NCBI GenBank assembly: GCA_048267305.1
Contig: JBLWXT010000008.1
Span: 102,696-166,695, forward strand
DNA from: Owenweeksia sp048267305
GTDB taxonomy: Bacteria > Bacteroidota > Bacteroidia > Flavobacteriales > Schleiferiaceae
Direction: 5' to 3'
Length of the DNA: 64,000 nucleotides
This document shows, piece by piece, positions 24,571-33,200 of this stretch (position 1 is the stretch's first letter; every line of letters begins with the position of its first letter). A program made the position numbers and the translations under genes. The notes beneath the pieces are model-generated. The model worked only from the letters and a program-made list of their open reading frames with translations, ran no database searches and was not told where the DNA came from.

Positions 24571-25361
24571 ATGAAAAAGTTTACTTTTTATTGATCCTAA
24601 GTCTTTGCTGTAAAATTAACAATAGCCCAAACCACCGTTGCTTTTAATTCCAATAGCCATACGGTGGCTTACTATGTTGCTACAAGCTATAACAGTTCTA
24701 ATAGTTAGCCACTTGTTGTAACATTACATGGATGCGGTGTAAGTGCAATTACCCATAGAAACAACCTTATAAGTTGGGCTAATGCGCTTAATGCAATATT
24801 GGTTTGTCCAGATAATTCTGGCGGTCAAATGGCTGGAGTAACAGGTGGATTAATAAACAAGGCTATTGATGACGCTACCGGAGGTTATAATATTAATACC
24901 ACGGCCGTGTATCTCACCGGATTTTCTTGCAATGGGTAGGAAACGATGAAGCAAGGATGAAGCAATATTTATTCTTTTAGAGGACTCATCCCCTCAAACC
25001 CGTGGTGCCAAATTTAACTGGGTATAACTACACCACAGCCGATATTCCAACTTGTATCTGCTCTGGAACTTTAGATAACTCTTATTCTAATAGCCACACC
25101 GTATACAATAGTTTGATTACAAGCAATAAGCAAGCTTTATTCAATCCTATGCCGGGCATAAATCCTATGTGTTCTTTTAGTACGCGAGATGCTGAATTAT
25201 CATTATGTAAAGACTGGATTGATCACCTATACCTTTTTAAGAACCCGCCACTATGCAGTCCGCCCAATATCCATCCGTTGGTGTACAATGGCAAACAGTA
25301 TGAAATTGTGAGTGATGCAAAAACATCGCTACAGGCAGCCTTGTGTGAAGCAGGAAGGTGA
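24571..25361 (+). pseudogene. Decayed secreted alpha/beta-hydrolase (PHB depolymerase/esterase type)
   Basis: Starts with MKKFTFY at 24571, then in-frame TGA and TAA, a signal-peptide-like stretch ending in IAQ, and NSNSHTVAYYVATSYNSS. A TAG follows, then PLVVTLHGCG (oxyanion loop), ALNAILVCPDNSGG, and TTAVYLTGFSCNG, a GxSxxG-type nucleophile elbow directly followed by a stop. After a frameshift near 24960-25000 the frame resumes with CICSGTLDNSYSNSHTVYNSL (acid region), LFNPMPGINPMCSF (the expected histidine of the MPGINH-like motif appears as Pro) and ends early at 25361. At least four stops and one shift make it nonfunctional. The homology is to poly(3-hydroxyalkanoate) depolymerase-like esterases; the original sorting domain is missing. 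Confidence 0.8.
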
Positions 25362-25947
25362 GGCTATTTCATTGAAGTATACCATAATCAGGTATTATTA
25401 AATCAGCTGAAGGTTTTAATGAACTAGTTGGAAACGTATTTCCGGTGGTTCCTTTTCTTGTTTTCTATTGGGCGTGGGCTAAAATTATAAAAGTCCATTT
25501 TTGTGTCAACTTATTTTAGGATGATACATAGCCACTAAAAAACCAAATCGAAAGCTGCGGTTTTTTAGTGCTCCCGGCTGCGCCAAGCCTGCAGGAATAT
25601 CTTTGTTTACAGAGTTATTTGCTACTGGCCTGCCAACTCCCTCGTCAGTTGCTTAGGATAGTTTGATTTTAAACCACGATTTCTAAAAGCATTCAATTTT
25701 GTGTTGCTATTGATAACTCTTGAGCGATGGGTCTGTAGGAAGCTTGTTTCAAATAAACTTGCCGAAGGTTTGGTTTGTTTCCTATTTGTAATCTTTTTCA
25801 ATTTTAAGTTGTTAAGCTTTTTCGTGTGTTTAAATTACTTGTAATCAGGCGTTTGTGGGTTTAACACATCCTTAACACATAGTTGCATATAAGTAAACTT
25901 TGTTGAATCACTTTTGCAGTGCTAATTAAAAAGGTAAAGCACATAGG
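25362..25947. other. Gap of 586 nt: one perfect hairpin and the receptor promoter
   Basis: No coding frame supported. A perfect 12-bp inverted repeat is at 25533-25570. The final ~100 nt should carry the promoter of the TonB receptor gene, but no convincing TTG/TAnnTTTG pair was seen. Confidence 0.5.
25533..25570. terminator. Perfect 12-bp hairpin (CACTAAAAAACC/GGTTTTTTAGTG)
   Basis: Arms 25533-25544 and 25559-25570, loop 14 nt. Symmetric A/T runs inside the stem. It could be the terminator of the decayed esterase gene or an unrelated structure. Confidence 0.4.
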
Positions 25948-28896
25948 ATGATGAAAATCAACAAGGTTTTGTTTCTATTTATAGCCACCATGGCCTTTTA
26001 TGCCTCATCAGGTCAGTATGCCGTCAAAGGTGTGGTAATAGACTCCGAAGGGCCTTTGCCTGGAGCTGCCATTGTTTTAAAAGGGAAAAGTATTGGTGTA
26101 ACCTCTGATTTTAATGGATCATTTCTTTTGGATGGTGTTCCTGAAGGTGAGCAGCAAATAGAGATTTCTTTTATAGGCCATGAAAAGCTAACCAAGACTA
26201 TTACTGGTGTGAAGGGGCAGGTGGTTGATCTTGGTAACATAATACTTAAGGAAGGGGCCATCCTGGAAGAAGTTCAGGTAAATGGTAAAATGGAAGAAGG
26301 CCAAAGAAAGGCGATACAAATGGTACAGCTTTCGCCACGCCAGATTAGCGTTAAATCTTCTGAAGGAATTGAGAAGTTGCCAGATCGTAATGCGGCTGAA
26401 GCTTTGCAGCGCATGCCGGGTGCGGTAATGGAAGGCGATCAGGGAGAGGGGCGCTATATTTCTTTTAGAGGTACGCCCATGGACTGGAGTTCTGCTTTGG
26501 TAAATGGTGATAGGCTTCCCACCACAGGCGAAGAAATGGAAGGGCGTAATATGAATTTTGACATTCTGCCCACCAGTCTTATTGAATATATAGAGTACAA
26601 TCAGAGCCTTTCTCCAAATATTGAAGGAGATGCCATTGGTGGCGTAGCCAATTTTTTTACAAAATACACTCCTCAAAAAAAAGAGCTTACGCTGGATGTG
26701 GACGCAGGCTGGAACTTTAAGGCTCAAAAACCTATGTGGAGTGGAGCGCTTCAGTTTGGTGATAGATCTAAGGATAAGAGGTGGGGCTATGTAATAGGAG
26801 GCTCGGTGTATAACAGGAGTTGGGCTACTGATAATTACGAAATTTTTTATGGCCAAAACTCAAGTCATGCCATGGAGCGGCTTGAGCTGCGCGATTATAA
26901 TGGCGAGCGTACCACCTATGGCGTAAATGCCAAGGTAGATTATAAAGCTTCAGAGAAGTTTACCATTTATGCACAGGGTTTTTACGGTAAGCTTAATGAT
27001 AATGAATACAACCGCAAAACACTTTACGACTGGGCAGCAGGAGTGGGGCAGTCCATCCGCTTACAGAACATCAACAACATCATGCAGAATAACATAGTGG
27101 GTGGGGAGCTTGGAGGCGAAATAAAAACAGGAAAAAACTCAAATCTAAAACTAAAGGCTGCTACCTATCATTCTCGATTCGGCTATGGCGATGTGCCTTT
27201 TGGTAAGGGAGATAATCGGAACGGTTACTTTGTAACACAGTTTGAAAAGCAGGTGGAGTACATTGATTACATCTACCTGGATGAAGAGGGTAATCGTATT
27301 CCTTTTGAAGACAGACACAATGCCTATACCCGCCTGCGCCTGTTGGATATTGATAGCCCCTATGATGACTATGGCGACCCTGCTAATAATATAAACCCGG
27401 TGTATAACAACATTGTAGGTGCTGGCCGATCAACCGATACTATGTTTCAGTTTAAAAACGCGTGGTCCGAAACCATGGAGCATTTGGAGAGTGATCCGTT
27501 GGTGGTTTCAGCCGATTGGGATTATCAAATCAGTAAAAAAGTAAAGCTGATGATTGGCGGTAAATACCGCACCAAAATGGGAGAGCGAAAAAGAGGAATG
27601 GAAACCTGGGATCGTAGCCCTCAGTATCGTGATCCTATCGTGTTGGGTGAGTTTGATACGGAGGATATTCCACACCGCGATGCATTTTTAGGTGAAGCAG
27701 GGGGATATTATCAAAATGATCTGTTTCAGTTTTTAACGGAAGATGAGCTAAGCGGTTTTCTTAACAATAACGAGTACAGGTTGGTGTATGTGCCGCTAAA
27801 CCCGGTAGTAAATGATTTATATGAGCAGTTTGTGGGCTCTAACTTTAGGTATACTGAGGATGTGAGCGCGGGCTACTTAATGTTTCAGTTGGAGCCAACT
27901 TCACGCCTGTCGGTAAATGTGGGCTTACGCCTGGAAAACACCCATGTGGAGGTTATTGCCGATACTCTGGATACCTACGTAGATAGCCTTGGTGTCACCC
28001 AATTTGACATTTCTGAAACCAAGCTGGTAAAGGATTATATCTCCCCACTGCCCATGCTGGGGATTAATTACAAGCTCAATGAAAAAGCAAATCTGAGAAT
28101 GTCATTAACACGTTCCTTCAGGCGACAAAATTTTAATGAGATAAAGCCCGGTGCAGCTGAAATTCATTTCTCTGATTTTCATGTAATGAGCGGCAACCCA
28201 AATTTGCGCCCCACCTACGCCTGGAATGCGGATATGGCTTATCAGTACTTTTTTGGATTGGAGGGCATGTTTACTATGGCCGTATTCTACAAGTATGTAA
28301 CAGATCATATTTACACATCTTATAATACTGAGGAGCTTGTGCCTCGCTTTAATGTGGTTTCTAAAACCTACCAAAATGCGCCCTTTGCTCACGTTGCTGG
28401 ATTTGAAGTGGCCCTTGATAAAAAGCTAGGTTTTATAGCTAGCGTTCTTAAAAACTTTAGGGTGCAGGTCAATTATTCGTTTACCAAATCTAGTATGGAA
28501 ATAGAATCACGCCCCGAGCGTCAGGAATTACCTCGCCAAGCCAAAGATGTATTTAACGCTCAATTGGGTTATGAAACGCGGAAATGGTCGGCCGACATAG
28601 GGCTCAATTATAAAAGTGCTTATTTAAAGGAATTCAGCTCATTTGGGGTTCGAGATCCTGACACGGGTGAGTTTATAAACCTGCGTACAAATAACGATTT
28701 TGATACCTATCAGGGGAAGTCGCTTACACTGGATGCCTCTCTCAATTATAACATCAGCAAGAGATTTACGATTACAGCCGAAGCCAATAACCTGCTCAAT
28801 ACGCCATTTGTGGAATACAGGGGTCGGGTGGATCGCCCCATACGAACGGAATATTATTCAATACGCGCACTAATAGGAATTAAATACACACTTTAA
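25948..28896 (+). CDS. TonB-dependent receptor (982 residues) paired with a phosphodiesterase
   Basis: Signal peptide 1-23, CarboxypepD_reg-like domain about 25-110 (VKGVVIDSEGPLPGAAIVL), plug about 130-240 (LPDRNAAEALQRMPGAVMEGDQ-type motif and GDAIGGVANFFTKYT), then a large barrel ending in TFIGIKYTL-like aromatic/hydrophobic residues. The long RRQNFNEIKPG and NPNLRPTYAWN pair is typical of the SusC/CirA-unrelated 'TonB-Xanth-Caul' style receptors. Two ATG codons in tandem begin the gene; the first is used here. It is followed 11 nt later by a secreted phosphodiesterase, so the two are one operon, probably importing a product of phosphoester hydrolysis. Confidence 0.88.
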   Translation: MMKINKVLFLFIATMAFYASSGQYAVKGVVIDSEGPLPGAAIVLKGKSIGVTSDFNGSFLLDGVPEGEQQIEISFIGHEKLTKTITGVKGQVVDLGNIILKEGAILEEVQVNGKMEEGQRKAIQMVQLSPRQISVKSSEGIEKLPDRNAAEALQRMPGAVMEGDQGEGRYISFRGTPMDWSSALVNGDRLPTTGEEMEGRNMNFDILPTSLIEYIEYNQSLSPNIEGDAIGGVANFFTKYTPQKKELTLDVDAGWNFKAQKPMWSGALQFGDRSKDKRWGYVIGGSVYNRSWATDNYEIFYGQNSSHAMERLELRDYNGERTTYGVNAKVDYKASEKFTIYAQGFYGKLNDNEYNRKTLYDWAAGVGQSIRLQNINNIMQNNIVGGELGGEIKTGKNSNLKLKAATYHSRFGYGDVPFGKGDNRNGYFVTQFEKQVEYIDYIYLDEEGNRIPFEDRHNAYTRLRLLDIDSPYDDYGDPANNINPVYNNIVGAGRSTDTMFQFKNAWSETMEHLESDPLVVSADWDYQISKKVKLMIGGKYRTKMGERKRGMETWDRSPQYRDPIVLGEFDTEDIPHRDAFLGEAGGYYQNDLFQFLTEDELSGFLNNNEYRLVYVPLNPVVNDLYEQFVGSNFRYTEDVSAGYLMFQLEPTSRLSVNVGLRLENTHVEVIADTLDTYVDSLGVTQFDISETKLVKDYISPLPMLGINYKLNEKANLRMSLTRSFRRQNFNEIKPGAAEIHFSDFHVMSGNPNLRPTYAWNADMAYQYFFGLEGMFTMAVFYKYVTDHIYTSYNTEELVPRFNVVSKTYQNAPFAHVAGFEVALDKKLGFIASVLKNFRVQVNYSFTKSSMEIESRPERQELPRQAKDVFNAQLGYETRKWSADIGLNYKSAYLKEFSSFGVRDPDTGEFINLRTNNDFDTYQGKSLTLDASLNYNISKRFTITAEANNLLNTPFVEYRGRVDRPIRTEYYSIRALIGIKYTL

Positions 28897-28907
28897 CATT
28901 CAAAAAA

Positions 28908-30167
28908 ATGAAAAAACGAATACTCATTGCAGCCTTGGCAGGACTTCTTACTACAGGCATGCAAGCTCAAAAAACCTTTAAAGAGCGTAAGGTGCTTTTT
29001 ATTGGTATTGACGGAGTGCGCACGGATGCGCTACAGGCCGCCAACACCCCTCACATGGATTCATTAATGCAGTTTGGCATCTCTACTTTTGATAGCTGGC
29101 ATTTGGGTGTTACATCCTCTGGCCCAAGCTGGAGCTCTATGCTTACAGGGGTTTGGGAGCCCAAGCACGGTATCACCAACAACGGCTATAGTGGAGCCAA
29201 CTTTACCAACTACCCTTATTTTTCAGCAAGGGCCAAGCAAGGAAATTCTAGTCTTAAAGCGGTGCAAATAATTACCTGGAATCCAATGGACGATGCCTCC
29301 AAAAATACAGGGGGTTACGTTACCGATGCCAATTGGAATTTGAGTATTGATGCCGGTAGCTACGGTCAGGGGCTGGTTACAGCTGCTGCTAAAATTCAGC
29401 TGCTTGATCCGGATTTGGACATCCTTTTTATCCATTATGATGAATGTGACGGAGCCGGACATGGAACAGGTTTTACCACTACAAGTCCAACTTACATGAA
29501 TGCCATTCAGCAGGTAGATGTAGAGATTGGTCAGGTAATGGATGCGTTGAAAAAGCGCCCGAATTATGCCAATGAAGACTGGTTGATTTTAAGTACTACC
29601 GATCACGGTGGTCAAGGTTTTGGACACGGTGGTAATTCTAATAATGAGCGTCATATCTGGTGGTATGCCTCGAGCTCTACACTTCCTCATCAGGTTCTTA
29701 CTGGTGTTGACCCTGGTTCTTACCAGATGTCATCCAATCCTGTAGACACTACCATCTTAAAAGTAACTCCTGTATTAACGGATATAGCCGTTACTGCTTT
29801 AGACTGGATTCTTCCTTTTAACAAAATTTCTGATTTCCCGGCCTGGAATTTAGATGGTAAATCCTGGATTCCGGACAGTCTGAGTGTGATTGATACCAGC
29901 ACAGTGGGCATGAGGGAGCAGGTATTGAATGCCTCAATTGCCATTTATCCAAACCCGGCTAAAGATGTTATTACTATAAATCGTAACGCAAGTGTTGGAG
30001 GAAATTTGAGTGTAAGCCTTTTTGATATTACAGCTAAGCAGCTGGTAAACTTTATTATGACGGAGCCAAAACAAACTTTGGATGTAAGTAAGCTTAACCC
30101 CGGTATATATATGTTGCGCTTCCAAAGCGGAAAGGCTGTAACTACCAGAAAAATAACTATTCAATAA
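28908..30167 (+). CDS. Secreted phosphodiesterase/alkaline-phosphatase superfamily protein with T9SS tail
   Basis: 419 residues. Signal peptide 1-20. The catalytic domain (about 28-300) is of the type I phosphodiesterase/nucleotide pyrophosphatase (PF01663) class: FIGIDGVRTDALQAANTP holds the first metal Asp, SSGPSWSSMLTG holds the nucleophile (serine in place of the usual threonine), HYDECDGAGHGTGF carries metal-binding Asp/His, and STTDHGGQGFGHGG carries the second Asp-His set. C-terminal ~75 residues (IYPNPAKDVITINR...) are a type A sorting domain, so it is exported by T9SS to the surface. Second gene of the receptor operon; ends at a strong terminator. Confidence 0.9.
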   Translation: MKKRILIAALAGLLTTGMQAQKTFKERKVLFIGIDGVRTDALQAANTPHMDSLMQFGISTFDSWHLGVTSSGPSWSSMLTGVWEPKHGITNNGYSGANFTNYPYFSARAKQGNSSLKAVQIITWNPMDDASKNTGGYVTDANWNLSIDAGSYGQGLVTAAAKIQLLDPDLDILFIHYDECDGAGHGTGFTTTSPTYMNAIQQVDVEIGQVMDALKKRPNYANEDWLILSTTDHGGQGFGHGGNSNNERHIWWYASSSTLPHQVLTGVDPGSYQMSSNPVDTTILKVTPVLTDIAVTALDWILPFNKISDFPAWNLDGKSWIPDSLSVIDTSTVGMREQVLNASIAIYPNPAKDVITINRNASVGGNLSVSLFDITAKQLVNFIMTEPKQTLDVSKLNPGIYMLRFQSGKAVTTRKITIQ

Positions 30168-30173
30168 AACTAA

Positions 30174-30206
30174 AAAGGCCCGCTGTAACGGGCCTTCATT
30201 TTTTCA
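30174..30206 (+). terminator. Rho-independent terminator
   Basis: AAGGCCCG/CGGGCCTT stem followed by TTTTTTC shortly after the phosphodiesterase stop. Confidence 0.8.
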
Positions 30207-30234
30207 CTAATCGTAACTAAAACAATCAGTTGAG

Positions 30235-33200
30235 ATGACAAAAGTAAGGAGTTTATTCTTAGTCTTTATGGTGCTATGGCAGGTGTTTGCTGTGGCTCAG
30301 GGCTCGGGTCATGCCCTGGATTTTACCCAGGGAAATTATGACTATGACAGTCCCACTATCAATCACAATATTGGTACGGGAGATTTTACTATGGAATGCT
30401 GGGTAAAGCCAGGAGTCTATGGTAATACAGGGGAGGGTGTATTTGCCAATGGCAATTATGCTCCCGCTTTTTATTGGAAGAGCAGAACTAATCAAGGTGG
30501 AGCAGCCGGAGGTTCAGTAGCCTTTTACTGGGGCAGCTGGCGCAATAGTGGCGGTTTTGTTGATCCCACCCGATGGAATCATATTGCTGCTGTGCGCGAA
30601 AGTGACACGGTACGCTTTTATGTAAATGGAGTTGAGGCGCCTAATAAATTTTACATTACTACTAGTGTTCCTAATGCCTTTTTTACCATTGGTAACTCCA
30701 ATGACAATGAGCCATTAAATGGACATTTGGATGAGGTGCGTTACTGGAGTTCTGCGCGTAGTTTAAGCCAGTTGCAAGCCAATATGTGCCAAAAGCTGGA
30801 TACTACCGGACTTACAGATTTAATTGCCTATTACACTTTTAATGAAGGAATAGGAGCTACCGTTGGTGATCATTCAAGGAATGGTAATCACATTACTGAT
30901 GCCGGTATTGCAAGCTACTGGGCCAAGTCTGGTGCGGCCATTGGCGATGTATCTGTTTTTACTTATCCTACTACCTGGGCAGCTCAAAATTTAACCTATG
31001 CTTCTGCAGCCCACGGGAGTTTTGAAATTTCTAATGTTACCGGCAGTCCTTTAGGTGCTCACCTTTACTTTGTAAAGGATAAGCCCCTTGACTCTAACGG
31101 TATTAGTGCTCTTGCCGGAAATAGCGGTTACTTTGGCACCTACATGGTTGAAGTTTCGGCCACAGCCAAATATGATTATAAGTATGATTATACCAGTCAT
31201 CTTTCAGCTGCAGGACTTAAGAATTCTATCAACCTTTTTAGTCGCCCGGCAGCAGATAATATGTGGGCCATAAGCTCAGCGGTGAATAACACAACCACAT
31301 TGGCTTTAGCCTCTAATGATAGTATTAATGGTGAATACATTATTGGTAACTTTTTAGCATCATGTGCTGTGCCTACTGCTTTAGCAGTTCAAAACCTTGC
31401 ATATACTTCAGTTGACCTTAGCTGGGCTACAGGGGGCTCCAGCCTGTGGAATGTAGAATATGGCGTTACAGGATTTACTCCCGGGACGGGTGTTATAGTA
31501 AAGGCCAATACTTCCAATCCGTTTTCTGTTACTGGTCTTACAGATAATACGGTCTATCAGTTTTATGTGCAGGATTCCTGTATGAACGTGGGAACTTCCA
31601 TATGGGCAGGGCCTTTTAGCTTTACCACTTTACAAATTACCCCATGTGTGGCTCCTACAGGTTTTACCGCTTTAGCAGGATATAGTGATATTCAGCTAAG
31701 CTGGATTACCGGAGGTTCCAACGAATGGAATATAGAATATGGCCCAACAGGGTTCACGCCAGGTACCGGTACAAAACTTTCTAACGTAAGTTCTAATCCT
31801 CTTGCCATTAATGGACTATCCAGTACCACAACTTATGATTTTTATGTTCAGGATACTTGTAACTCTATTAATGCTTCAGCATGGGTAGGGCCAATTACAG
31901 CTGCAACTCAGGCTGTGCCTGTAAGTGCTTCAGCCGGAGCAGGAACAGCTTTGTACTTTGCCGGGACAAGTGCTAACGAACATTTAAATATGGGAAGCGG
32001 TATCAATACCGCCATTGATACTACTGACTTTACCATAGAGTGGTGGATGAAAGGAGAGGCTATGAGCAGTGATCCTGCCATTATCGGAAACAAAAACTGG
32101 AATTCGGGTACTAATCCCGGTATTATAGTTGCCCGAACTTCTGCCAGCACTATTAAAGTAAATACGCAAATCCCTGGAGGTAGCCGTACAGATATGACGG
32201 TAGCCGTACCTGGTTTGCAAAGTGCCTGGAATCATATTGCATTGGTGTATGACCGTCATAGCACACATCCTGATTACAAGGTGTATGTGAACGGAGTGGT
32301 TGCTGATTCTGTTTCGCTGGCAGCAGCCAATCCAACAGGTTCTATGGGGGCAGTTTTCCCCATGAGAGCGGGTCAGGATGGTACCGGAACATATGGTGGA
32401 AAGTTTAAAGGTGTTATGGATGAAATCCGTGTTTGGAATGAAGCGCGTACCGAAACTCAAATTCGCGCCAACATGTGCCATACCTTAAGTGGAAGTGAAA
32501 CCGGACTGATTGCCAACTATCGGCTTAATGAAGGTACAGGTATCATAGCCGGAGATCAAACCGCTTCTTATGCAGGAACTGCCACTAATGGCCCTCAATG
32601 GGTAAGCTCGGGTGCAGCCATTGGCGATACTTCTGTATATGTGTATCCGGCCAACGGAGCAGTAGGTGCGTTGAGTATTAACTCAGTGGGAAACGGAAAC
32701 ATTTCTATTGACAGCCTTCAAAATGCTGCTGCTGGTGTGCACCTTTATCGTGTAGATAGGGTGCCAGCAGGTGTTAATGGCATTAAGGCTCTGGCTACTA
32801 ACAACACTTATTTTGGTGTGTTTGCTGCTCATGATACGGCTTTGGAGTACAATCTTACCTATGCTTACGGCACATACCCACTGGCTGTAACTAATGAAGA
32901 TAGCCTCATGATTTTTAACCGTCTTGGTGGTGAAGTGGCTTATTGGAATAACGTAAATGCCAGAAGGCTAAAAACCAATGATGAAATCAAGAAATCATCT
33001 GTAAGCGGATACCGCAATGAGTTTATCCTTTCCAATTTTGTAAGCTACAATTGTTCGGCTCCTTCCTTAGGAAGTGCAGCTAACATGACCTTCAACTCTG
33101 CAGACCTTAGTTGGGTGAGTGGTGGTGCTTCTATTTGGGATGTGGAATATGGCGTTGCTGGATTTGTACAAGGTAATGGAGCCGTGATAACGGGGATCAG

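Noticed and set aside
25948..26040. Riboswitch before the large TonB receptor
   Set aside because: No cobalamin or other known riboswitch core was seen in the upstream 300 nt.
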